From: Pelagihabitans sp037969055
GTDB taxonomy: Bacteria; Bacteroidota; Bacteroidia; Flavobacteriales; Flavobacteriaceae
DNA length: 5,472 nt
Direction: 5' to 3'
NCBI GenBank assembly: GCA_037969055.1
Contig: JBBKWR010000382.1
Coordinates: 1 to 5,472, forward strand
This document shows, in pieces, positions 1-5,472 of the stretch. A program made the position numbers and the translations under genes. Every line of letters starts with the position of its first letter. Position 1 is the first letter of the stretch. Under the pieces are notes generated by a model. That model made no database searches. It saw only the letters and a program-made list of their open reading frames with translations, and had not been told where the DNA came from.

Positions 1-2
1 AA

Positions 3-785
3 TTTTTGTACGATGGAGGCTTGCATGTACCTTTGATTATTGCCGACTTCACTAAAAGCATCGAGAAGTTGCAAGCCGGAACCGTAAGTGATGATTTGAT
101 CAGTGGACTAGATCTTGGAACAAGTTCCCTGGCCTTGGCGGGTATTCAAATTCCAAAAAATATGGAGGGCAGAAACATGTTTAGCGATACTGTAAACCAA
201 CGCGAGTATGTTATTTCAACGCGAGATCGTTGTGATTTTACCATTGACCGTATTCGTTCGGTACGATCAAAAGAGTTTAAATACATCCGTAATTTTATGA
301 CTGACAGGCCATACACCCAGCCTACCTATATGGATGTGGATGGTGTTGAATTTGTTAGCGTGATGCACGAACTGCATGCCGATAAAAAACTTGATCCAAT
401 ACAGGATCGTTTTATGTCCGACAAGCGACCAGCAGAAGAACTCTACGATCTTATTGGGGATCCTTTTGAATTGAACAACCTTGTCGAAAATCCAAAGTAT
501 AATGAGGTGTTAAAAACATATTCCAACGTTTTAAATGAATGGATTGTTGAAACTGGCGATAAAGGACAATATCCAGAGCGCGAAGAAGGTCTGATGTTAA
601 TGTTAGGGATATGGGGAAAGTATTGTATAAATCCAGAATACGAACCGCTTAGAAAAAAATACCCTGATCTAGAAGGCTCGCTTTTTTATCTAAAAAGTGA
701 ACCTTCCAAAACTATCGACTCAAGTTTTGCAGGAACACCATTGCTGGAATTAAAAATACCTTCTGGGGAAAAGAAGGTCAAATAG
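3..785 (+). CDS. Formylglycine-dependent sulfatase, C-terminal part (5' end outside window)
   Basis: This is the C-terminal portion (about 260 residues) of a type I arylsulfatase, an enzyme that hydrolyses sulfate esters or sulfamates, usually on polysaccharides and in the periplasm. The reading frame is open from the left edge (first whole codon at 3), so the true start, the signal peptide and the C-x-P/A-x-R formylglycine motif lie outside the window. Visible family marks are the LYDGGLHVPLII block (the usual 'EGGxRVPxI' segment), the GLDLGTSSLALAGIQIP block with MEGRNMF after it, a CDFTIDRIRSVRSKEFKYIRN strand region, and the C-terminal ELYDLIGDPFELNNL signature followed by an ETGDKGQYPE tail. 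The 'RDRCD' and 'TGDKGQ' features recall SGSH-like (S1_8) sulfatases of marine Bacteroidota, but this subfamily call is from memory and uncertain. Substrate cannot be assigned. No terminator hairpin is obvious after the TAG stop. Confidence 0.93.
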   Translation, partial: FLYDGGLHVPLIIADFTKSIEKLQAGTVSDDLISGLDLGTSSLALAGIQIPKNMEGRNMFSDTVNQREYVISTRDRCDFTIDRIRSVRSKEFKYIRNFMTDRPYTQPTYMDVDGVEFVSVMHELHADKKLDPIQDRFMSDKRPAEELYDLIGDPFELNNLVENPKYNEVLKTYSNVLNEWIVETGDKGQYPEREEGLMLMLGIWGKYCINPEYEPLRKKYPDLEGSLFYLKSEPSKTIDSSFAGTPLLELKIPSGEKKVK

Positions 786-806
786 CAATTGTTTGCAAAA
801 GTGTAA

Positions 807-995
807 CAACACAGCAGTGAAACTGGCTTAGATCAATTCGATTTTACAATCGGACAAAGTAACCGAAAGCAATGGGAATGACTCGAAGAAAATTTGTTGG
901 TCAATCAGGAGCAGGGGGCATTAAGTGATAATCAATTAAACCAGCTTGGATCTTACTTCAAAATGTGGAGGTTCAATTGCATCGGCATCTCATGA
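807..995 (+). pseudogene. Possible decayed coding remnant with an in-frame TGA
   Basis: The frame opening after the TAA at 804-806 reads like protein up to a TGA at 879-881 and then continues to a second TGA at 993-995. Around the first stop it reads DFTIGQSNRKQWE, stop, LEENLLVNQEQGALSDNQL. One base change (TGG to TGA) would restore QWEWLEENL. A segment of the form 'G-x-x-Q-x-x-WLE-x-x-L' occurs in metallophosphatase and PhoD-like enzymes, so a remnant of such a gene is conceivable, but I cannot assign the family firmly. There is no plausible start codon with a ribosome binding site, and the whole frame is only about 63 codons. It sits 21 bp behind the sulfatase and could equally be chance openness in non-coding DNA. 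Confidence 0.25.
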
Positions 996-1013
996 TTACC
1001 TTCAAATGAAGCA

Positions 1014-2240
1014 CTATTTATCTAGACCTAATTCTTGGGAATAGATACCAATTAAATGGGTCCTAATATAAAAAGAGGTCTCTATACTATCCGTGGGCAA
1101 TTGCGCCTTCATTGATTGGGAGGGGGTTAAGGGCATATGACAAGCAATACAATTATTGCCCATCTTGTTCACTTCTTGAGTCCCGGCTTTGCAAACTGTC
1201 CTGCCATCACTATGGCACCCTATACATTTTTGATTAAAATAAGTGCTATTGCCCCGCTGATTTTTATGTGGGTCATGGCAAGTAGTGCAGTCCATTGTTG
1301 CGGTTTGCTTAAAACACTCACTGCTTTTTAGGAGTCCGTATTGATCGCCATGGACATCTGGCATACTATTGCCATTTGGATAAGGGGTTCGGGAATACTC
1401 ATCCAAATTTTCTCCTGCTAAAAAAGTAAAGGAATTGCCTTGTAACAGTATACTTCGGGATCCTGAATGGCATTGTGCACAGACATCCAGGCGTTGTTGC
1501 CTGGTAAGCGTATCCAATTTCATCATATATTTCGCGGCTTTGACATCAGGAAATTTCCTATGGTAAATTACATGTTTTGCAGATGGGCGATGACATTTTT
1601 CACAATCTATTCCATAAACCATTCGCCCTTTATCATAATGATTTCCTTGTCCGGAAAAATCGCGGTTTGTGGCGAAGGTAACATGGCATTTTAAACAAGC
1701 GTCCCGTATGGGCCTTTCTAAATAATTGGAAGGGTAACCAGGACTGTTGATCCAGCTATCTGTTTGCGTATGATAGGAAGGCTGCAACTGAAATAGCTTG
1801 TCATCCGCCCAGGTAAGATAAGTTTGCCCCCTAACCCCCGACCCTATTACAATGTCGAATTTGGCAGGAGGTTTCTTAAGGGGACTATTTTTAAATGTAG
1901 TATACTGTAGCAATGATTTTCCTTCCTGCTTCAGCTCAAACGATACATCTTGTAGATCCAAGATATTTGACCCAGGTTCAAAGCTGCTTTTAATATTTTC
2001 GGAATTGGCAATGGCGGAAGTATTAAAATGGGCCGTCTGCACATGGGTTTCATAAATAGCTTCATGACACTCCATACACGTCGACGAGCCAACAAACTGT
2101 TCCCCGTTAAAATGGGTGGCAAGAACATCGGGGCTGTAATAATCAGATGTTATCCTAACGTTTTTATAATAGTACACAGCGGCGGCGACCAAAAATATCG
2201 TCAAAAGAATGGTACTTTTTAAAATGGACTTTTTGTTCAT
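1014..2240 (-). CDS. Membrane-anchored heptahaem c-type cytochrome (cytochrome c554-like)
   Basis: A 408-residue multihaem cytochrome c, expected to move electrons at the periplasmic face of the inner membrane. Seven CxxCH haem-attachment motifs are visible: residues 55-59 (CMECH), 182-186 (CLKCH), 213-217 (CEKCH), 254-258 (CAQCH), 318-322 (CTTCH), 339-343 (CIGCH) and 364-368 (CIACH). Extra histidines near them (for example H66, H71, H157, H223, H325, H395) could be axial ligands. Residues about 8-24 form one hydrophobic segment after MNKK, with no lipobox cysteine, so it is a signal peptide or membrane anchor. The GSSTCMECHEAIYETH block and the VIGSGVRGQTYLTW block resemble cytochrome c554/c-prime-like proteins of Bacteroidota, some of which are fused to TPR domains; none is present here. 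The start is taken at the ATG at 2240, directly before the signal segment; an in-frame TTG at 2312 would add 24 residues of unlikely sequence. No cytochrome partner, maturation gene or reductase is adjacent, so the redox partner is unknown. It is convergent with the sulfatase. Confidence 0.92.
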   Translation of the reverse strand: MNKKSILKSTILLTIFLVAAAVYYYKNVRITSDYYSPDVLATHFNGEQFVGSSTCMECHEAIYETHVQTAHFNTSAIANSENIKSSFEPGSNILDLQDVSFELKQEGKSLLQYTTFKNSPLKKPPAKFDIVIGSGVRGQTYLTWADDKLFQLQPSYHTQTDSWINSPGYPSNYLERPIRDACLKCHVTFATNRDFSGQGNHYDKGRMVYGIDCEKCHRPSAKHVIYHRKFPDVKAAKYMMKLDTLTRQQRLDVCAQCHSGSRSILLQGNSFTFLAGENLDEYSRTPYPNGNSMPDVHGDQYGLLKSSECFKQTATMDCTTCHDPHKNQRGNSTYFNQKCIGCHSDGRTVCKAGTQEVNKMGNNCIACHMPLTPSQSMKAQLPTDSIETSFYIRTHLIGIYSQELGLDK

Positions 2241-2626
2241 TGTGATGACAAAATCTTCTTTTTTAAAATTATTTGTTTCTAAAAGAATCGATTTAAACAG
2301 TATCGTAATCAATCCCCTTTTATATTACGGGCCAATCAAAAGTAAAGAATATAGGCCAAAGGTTTTAATAAAAACATGGGTAGAAAAGCTTACCAATGAT
2401 ATATATGAGTGACACGACCATCAGACTTATATTTTATTTGAAACGGGTATGATCCTCTTTAACATAGGGGTTTTAGCAAATTAGATCAAACCCAAGTAAA
2501 ATAACAGTGATAATATGTTTCATAATTATCCATTAGGAAATTGTTACAAGCGTTGGATGGGTATGTGCTAAATGGTTGCGCGGGGTTAAACAATTTGTAG
2601 CTTGTGTTGTTCGACGGAAGACTATA
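2241..2626. other. Intergenic region without a recognisable gene
   Basis: This 386-bp AT-rich gap lies between two - strand genes. Six-frame reading shows only short open stretches, none with family-like motifs. A TACTTTTG on the - strand (2337-2344) fits the Bacteroidota -7 element and could serve the cytochrome gene with a leader of about 90 nt, but I see no -33 element at the right spacing. A 6-bp inverted pair (ACAAGC near 2548, GCTTGT near 2600) lies close to the end of the polyprenyl synthase gene; it has no T-tract and is not convincing as a terminator. Confidence 0.5.
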
Positions 2627-3601
2627 TCAAACCGCTCTCTGCATTAAATTTTCAGCAAACTGTTGGAGCAATGCTTTTTTGGTTTCCGTAATGTCAAGTT
2701 GTTCCAAGATCATCAAAGCCTTATTGGTATGGCGCTCGATGGCCACTTGGCAATGTTGGGCGGCACCACTATCCGAAAATATCTCTTTGATACGGTTTAT
2801 TTTTACCGTGACATCATAGGGCCGTAAAGAGCATAAATCTTGTAAATCTTTTTTTTGATGGGGCGTTCCCACTTCCATGGCTTTCAAATACAAGAAAGTT
2901 TTCTTGTTTTGGATAATATCGCCGCCTACTTGTTTGCCAAATGTTTTGGCATCTCCAAAGGCATCCAGATAGTCATCTTTCAATTGAAAGGCGATACCGA
3001 GATTGCGTCCAAATTCGTAAATGCCATTCTGGTCTTTTTGTGGGGCCTCAGCTATGATGGCGCCCATCTTTAAGGCGGCCCCAACCAAGACGGCTGTCTT
3101 ATATTCGATCATTTTTAGATATGCCGCAATGGTCACATCGTCTCGCGTTTCAAAATCGATGTCGTATTGTTGGCCCTCACAGACTTTCTTTGCCGTTTTG
3201 CTGAACAATTGCGCTAGCCTTCGGAACATTTCACCCTCATAATTTTCAAAAAGTTGGTAGGCGTGAATGAGCATGGCATCACCCGACAATATCCCTGTAT
3301 TGATGTCCCATTTCTCATGAACACTTGGCTGGCCCCGACGTAAGGGAGCGTCGTCCATAATATCGTCGTGTACCAAGGAGAAATTATGAAATACCTCAAT
3401 GGCCAAGGCAGCATCCATCGCTTTTTTATAATTGGACCCAAATACATCTGTTGCCATAAGTGTTAAAACGGGTCGCAAACGCTTGCCGCCAAGTCCTAAT
3501 ATATAGGTGATCGGTTCATATAGGTTGATGGGGTCCTTGACCTTGACCTTGGTTTCCAGGTACTCTATAAACTCGGTGCGGTACTTTTCAATGGTTAGCA
3601 T
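2627..3601 (-). CDS. Short-chain polyprenyl diphosphate synthase (probably geranylgeranyl- or farnesyl-PP synthase)
   Basis: A 324-residue trans-prenyltransferase (IspA/IdsA-like family). It condenses isopentenyl diphosphate with an allylic diphosphate in the cytoplasm, supplying carotenoid, quinone or other isoprenoid pathways. Visible hallmarks are GGKRLRP (38-44, isopentenyl-PP binding), the first aspartate-rich motif DDIMD (79-83) followed by LRRG (87-90), GQQYD (143-147), the YKTA segment (167-170) and the second aspartate-rich motif DDYLD (209-213) inside GIAFQLKDDYLDAFGD. The residue five before the first Asp is Phe (F74) and the next is Ser. There is no two-residue insert in the first Asp-rich motif, unlike E. 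coli IspA. From family knowledge this arrangement suggests a C20 (archaeal type I-like) or C15 product rather than a long chain; that is inference. The length is normal. The ATG at 3601 gives MLTIEKYRTEF, the usual start for flavobacterial homologues; an in-frame TTG at 3631 would add ten residues. It appears monocistronic in this window. Confidence 0.95.
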   Translation of the reverse strand: MLTIEKYRTEFIEYLETKVKVKDPINLYEPITYILGLGGKRLRPVLTLMATDVFGSNYKKAMDAALAIEVFHNFSLVHDDIMDDAPLRRGQPSVHEKWDINTGILSGDAMLIHAYQLFENYEGEMFRRLAQLFSKTAKKVCEGQQYDIDFETRDDVTIAAYLKMIEYKTAVLVGAALKMGAIIAEAPQKDQNGIYEFGRNLGIAFQLKDDYLDAFGDAKTFGKQVGGDIIQNKKTFLYLKAMEVGTPHQKKDLQDLCSLRPYDVTVKINRIKEIFSDSGAAQHCQVAIERHTNKALMILEQLDITETKKALLQQFAENLMQRAV

Positions 3602-3616
3602 CCAGGCGATTTTTCC

Positions 3617-3624
3617 CAAAAATA
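3617..3624 (-). promoter_or_regulatory. Possible -7 element of the polyprenyl synthase promoter
   Basis: Read on the - strand this is TATTTTTG, which matches the Bacteroidota -7 consensus TAnnTTTG. It lies 15 nt before the ATG at 3601, so transcription would begin only about 8-11 nt from the start codon. About 20 bp upstream there is only a weak TTAG (3645-3648) in place of TTTG. A six-base match in AT-rich DNA can occur by chance. Confidence 0.25.
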
Positions 3625-3687
3625 CATCCAATTTTAATAATCGGCTAATGACCCTCTTTTTACCCTATCTGTTTTATCCACCAATAA

Positions 3688-3930
3688 GATAAGATTGGAA
3701 TAGCCATAAAATTACTTTTCGGCTATGGTATCATGTCATTAAGGAATCGGTTGATGCCAGAACGCTTTGGCCTAACAAAAATTGGCTAATGGCAGGCCGT
3801 AGGGATCCTGGTTTTGGGGAGGCTACTTTTTGGGGGCCTGCCAAATGACCATTCCAGATGTTTCAGAAAAAGGAAAGCAGATTATCGTTGCAGGTCGAGT
3901 GGGCCATTTGTACTTATGAGTGATTTTTAA
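3688..3930 (+). pseudogene. Degraded gene for a small tryptophan-rich flavobacterial membrane protein
   Basis: One frame reads LFGYGIMSLRNRLMPE, then RFGLTKIG, a TAA stop at 3787-3789, and then WQAVGILVLGRLLFGGL before an unrelated basic tail ending at a TAA at 3928-3930. I recognise the pattern of a short hypothetical protein common in flavobacteria: a first membrane segment ending in a W-L-W-N-W-L-MPE-x-FGL block, then an aromatic residue plus WQA and a second membrane segment ending in ILFGG. Here the first three tryptophan positions read Ser (TCA), Arg (AGG) and Arg (CGG), and TAA replaces the aromatic codon before WQA. Downstream, the C-terminal region seems to leave this frame: another frame near 3859-3917 reads FQKKESRLSLQVEW, which may be the shifted tail. 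No clean start codon with upstream signals is visible; an in-frame ATG at 3733 is too late for an intact protein. The family is known to me by pattern only. It lies divergent from the polyprenyl synthase gene. Confidence 0.5.
3790..3843. repeat. 9-bp perfect inverted repeat with nested short stem
   Basis: TGGCAGGCC at 3790-3798 is perfectly complementary to GGCCTGCCA at 3835-3843, with 36 bp between. Inside, GTAG (3799-3802) can pair with CTAC (3823-3826), directly continuing the outer stem on the left side, and a further CCT/AGG pairing is possible. There is no following T-tract. It overlaps the degraded membrane-protein frame, so it may be a chance result of codon content rather than a working hairpin. 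Confidence 0.35.
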
Positions 3931-3955
3931 AATTGGAAGTATTATGAAATATTTT

Positions 3956-4011
3956 GGGAGGAGGAAGGAAAAGTGCCTATTAGGAGTACGTAAGGAGACA
4001 GGATAAGGAGG
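3956..4011 (+). other. Purine-rich tract with repeated GGAG (Shine-Dalgarno-like) motifs
   Basis: The stretch is rich in G and A on the + strand and contains GGGAGGAGGAAGG, then GGAG at 3983-3986, 3994-3997 and 4007-4010. The last lies inside AAGGAGG (4005-4011), a full complement of the 16S rRNA 3' end, 10 nt before an ATG at 4022. That ATG opens only five codons (MSKEC). A 20-codon frame (3944-4006) also ends within the tract. Neither looks like a real gene. The tract lies about 80 bp upstream of the predicted promoter of the TetR gene, so it would not be in that gene's mRNA leader. Confidence 0.35.
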
Positions 4012-4066
4012 TACTATTAAAATGTCAAAAGAATGTTAAAATATTGTAAAACTTTGGAAACTTTTA

Positions 4067-4096
4067 TTGTGTTTTAAGTTTCCCATACTATATTTG
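4067..4096 (+). promoter_or_regulatory. Bacteroidota-type promoter of the tetR-tolC operon
   Basis: TATATTTG at 4089-4096 matches the -7 consensus TAnnTTTG exactly. TTG at 4067-4069 lies 19 bp upstream, the expected spacing for the -33 element (here ATTG rather than TTTG). Transcription would begin roughly at 4100-4103, leaving only a few bases before the ATG at 4107. No clear inverted-repeat TetR operator overlaps it. The nearest symmetry is GGAAAC (4056-4061) facing GTTTCC (4078-4083), a 6-bp inverted pair with a 16-bp centre that spans the -33 element and could be an operator. Confidence 0.55.
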
Positions 4097-4106
4097 CCCC
4101 TTGATT

Positions 4107-4712
4107 ATGAGGGAACAGATACTAGAAACGGCGACGGATATGTTTTTGAACCATGGGTTCAAGAGTGTGACTATGGATGAGATTGCCAATGAATTGGGCA
4201 TTTCCAAAAAAACCATCTATGCCCATTACGAGAACAAGACAAAATTGGTGGAAGAGAGTACGGAACATTTATTTCATCTTATTTCTAGTGGTATTGATCA
4301 CATCTGTTCCCTAGAAAAAAACCCGATCGAAGAGATTTATGAGATCAAAAAGTTTGCAATGTCACATCTAAAAGATGAAAAATCTTCTCCCCAGTATCAA
4401 TTGCAAAAATATTATCCAAAGATTTATGGCAGCATCAAACAAAAGCAATTTATGATGATGCAAAAATGCGTAGTGGACAATATTGTTAAAGGAATTGAAC
4501 TAGGGATCTATCGGCAAAATTTAAATATTGAGTTTGTGTCACGCATCTATTTTTCAGGAGTAATCAGTATTAAGGACCACAATCTTTTTCCGCTGGACCT
4601 ATTTCCCATCAGGGCCTTGGAAGATCATTTTTTGGAGTACCATCTTCGGGGCATCGTTACGCCAGAGGGAAGAAAAATCTTAAACAAAACCATCAATTCA
4701 AACCAAGATTAA
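4107..4712 (+). CDS. TetR/AcrR-family transcriptional regulator
   Basis: A 201-residue cytoplasmic DNA-binding protein, likely a ligand-responsive repressor of the efflux genes that follow. The N-terminal TetR domain is clear: ILETATDMFLNHGFKSVTM (5-23) is helix 1 and the turn, and the helix-turn-helix runs through DEIANELGISKKTIYAHYEN (24-43) with the typical T-I-Y-x-H-Y recognition segment. The C-terminal ligand-binding and dimerisation part (about 47-201) is not conserved in detail, as usual, but ends with a YHLRGIVTPEG stretch that I associate with flavobacterial homologues. The ATG at 4107 gives the normal short N-terminus; a TTG two codons upstream (4101) is less likely. No Shine-Dalgarno sequence precedes the ATG, and the predicted transcription start is only a few bases away. 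Its TAA abuts the next ATG, so regulator and TolC protein are probably co-transcribed and translationally coupled. The inducer is unknown. Confidence 0.93.
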   Translation: MREQILETATDMFLNHGFKSVTMDEIANELGISKKTIYAHYENKTKLVEESTEHLFHLISSGIDHICSLEKNPIEEIYEIKKFAMSHLKDEKSSPQYQLQKYYPKIYGSIKQKQFMMMQKCVVDNIVKGIELGIYRQNLNIEFVSRIYFSGVISIKDHNLFPLDLFPIRALEDHFLEYHLRGIVTPEGRKILNKTINSNQD

Positions 4713-5472
4713 ATGCGAACTTATTTTTTAGTCATCGTAACCTTTCTGCTATTTACATCAGGATATTCGCAAGAACAGACCTATAGTTTTTCTTTGGAAG
4801 AGGCCATTGAATTCGCCCTGAAAAACAATTACAGTGCCATTAACGCTGAAAGGGACGTCATCGATTCCCAAAAACAAAAATGGGAGGTAATTGCTTCTGG
4901 ACTGCCACAGATTTCTGGTGCCATCAACTATCAGAACCAATTGAAACAACCCATTTCATTAATACCAGCAGAGTTTTTTGGAGGGGAGCCAGGCACTTTT
5001 CAACCCATTACATTTGGCCAGCCCCAACAAATGAACGCGACCGCTACGATGAAGCAACAGATTTTTGACGGTTCCTACATCGTCGGGGTGCAAGCGACCA
5101 AAGCATTCTTGAGCTACAGCGCCAACAATCAGGAAAAAACGCAGCAGGAGGTTCGAAAAGCGGTCACCGAAGCCTACGGTAACGTATTGCTCGCCCGTGA
5201 AAGCGTTGCCATTTTTAAAAAGAACCAAACCAACTTGGAAAAGAACCTGTTCGAAACGGCCAAAATATTTGAGAACGGACTGGGAGATGAAGAAAGCGTG
5301 GAGCAATTGCAGATCACCTTGTCCAATATCGAGAGCCAGTTGAACAACGCCCAAAGGTTGGAGGGCATCACCCTGCAAATGTTGAACTTGATCATGGGGA
5401 TTGCCATCGACGCCCCTACCCAACTCGAAGACCAACTCGATGGACTCGCCCAACAGCAGATACTTACCACAT
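4713..5472 (+). CDS. TolC-family outer-membrane efflux protein, N-terminal part (3' end outside window)
   Basis: The first 253 residues of an outer-membrane channel of the TolC/OEP family, which forms a trimeric exit duct for tripartite pumps (usually RND type) or type I secretion. Residues 1-19 are a Sec signal peptide (MRTYF, a hydrophobic core, then SGYS with likely cleavage before Q20); no lipobox cysteine is present. Family features are SLEEAIEFALKNN (27-39), the GLPQISGAINY strand (63-73), QQIFDGSYIVGVQ (115-127), a long coiled-coil-like helix with VTEAYGNVLLARESV (151-165), and ETAKIFENGLGDEESVEQLQ (181-200), the usual end of the first OEP repeat. Full-length homologues are about 430-500 residues, so roughly half is missing, cut by the window edge. 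The ATG directly follows the TAA of the regulator gene (TAAATG) and has no own Shine-Dalgarno sequence, pointing to coupled translation. From about 5040 onward codons are visibly richer in G+C than in the regulator gene. An adaptor and pump gene are expected next but not seen. Confidence 0.93.
   Translation, partial: MRTYFLVIVTFLLFTSGYSQEQTYSFSLEEAIEFALKNNYSAINAERDVIDSQKQKWEVIASGLPQISGAINYQNQLKQPISLIPAEFFGGEPGTFQPITFGQPQQMNATATMKQQIFDGSYIVGVQATKAFLSYSANNQEKTQQEVRKAVTEAYGNVLLARESVAIFKKNQTNLEKNLFETAKIFENGLGDEESVEQLQITLSNIESQLNNAQRLEGITLQMLNLIMGIAIDAPTQLEDQLDGLAQQQILTT

Noticed and set aside
1000..1011. CTTCAAATGAAG palindrome just after the cytochrome stop as a terminator
   Set aside because: The stem is only 4-5 bp and AT-rich, with no following T-tract on either strand.
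1137..2222. Several + strand open frames of 60-75 codons
   Set aside because: They are antisense to the cytochrome gene, whose seven CxxCH motifs fix the true strand and frame.
2337..2344. TACTTTTG on the - strand as a cytochrome promoter
   Set aside because: It matches the -7 consensus, but no -33 element occurs at about 19 bp (the nearest CAAA is only 12 bp away). Noted in the intergenic entry, not called as a promoter.
2552..2562. GCGTTGGAT resembling an integron attC core (GTTRRRY)
   Set aside because: No matching RYYYAAC partner is found within about 100 bp, and there is no cassette structure or integrase.
3700..3726. ATAGCC / GGCTAT inverted repeat as a terminator or operator
   Set aside because: The arms are 6 bp with a 15-bp loop, they lie inside the degraded membrane-protein frame, and there is no T-tract.
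3944..4006. 20-codon + strand ORF with an upstream GGAAG
   Set aside because: It has no recognisable protein character beyond being basic, and it overlaps the low-complexity purine tract.
4959..5453. Open frame of 164 codons on the - strand, and a second of 98 codons at 5174-5470
   Set aside because: Both lie fully opposite the TolC coding frame, which has a signal peptide and clear family motifs. They are antisense shadows of codon bias.
1..5472. tRNA, rRNA, CRISPR array, insertion sequence or riboswitch
   Set aside because: No repeat-spacer pattern, transposase motif, cloverleaf or conserved RNA core was seen on either strand.

Overview
The window looks like a chromosomal segment from a marine-type flavobacterium (phylum Bacteroidota). 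The evidence is a low-GC genome, a polyprenyl synthase and a multihaem cytochrome of the flavobacterial type, a long-form arylsulfatase of the kind found in polysaccharide-degrading Bacteroidota, and a good match to the Bacteroidota promoter (TTG, 19-bp spacer, TATATTTG) in front of the TetR gene. The species cannot be fixed from this sequence alone.

Layout from left to right. (1) The C-terminal part of a formylglycine-type sulfatase runs in from the left edge on the + strand and ends at 785. (2) A gap of about 230 bp holds what may be a decayed coding remnant (807-995). (3) A membrane-anchored, seven-haem c-type cytochrome lies on the - strand (1014-2240), convergent with the sulfatase. (4) A gap of 386 bp shows no gene. 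(5) A short-chain polyprenyl diphosphate synthase lies on the - strand (2627-3601). (6) A gap of about 500 bp contains a degraded + strand copy of a small tryptophan-rich flavobacterial membrane protein (about 3688-3930, with an in-frame TAA), then a purine-rich stretch, then a promoter. (7) A TetR/AcrR-type regulator (4107-4712) is followed with no spacing (TAAATG) by a TolC-type outer-membrane efflux protein, which starts at 4713 and runs off the right edge.

The TetR-TolC pair is the usual start of a flavobacterial tripartite (RND-type) efflux operon. The adaptor and inner-membrane pump genes would be expected just beyond the right edge, but they are not visible here. The other genes look like independent units: sulfated-polysaccharide catabolism, periplasmic electron transfer and isoprenoid chain elongation. 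I found no convincing new multi-gene system. The points most worth a second look are the decayed small membrane-protein gene, the very short predicted leader of the efflux operon, the repeated Shine-Dalgarno-like purine tract in front of it, and the possible coding remnant behind the sulfatase.
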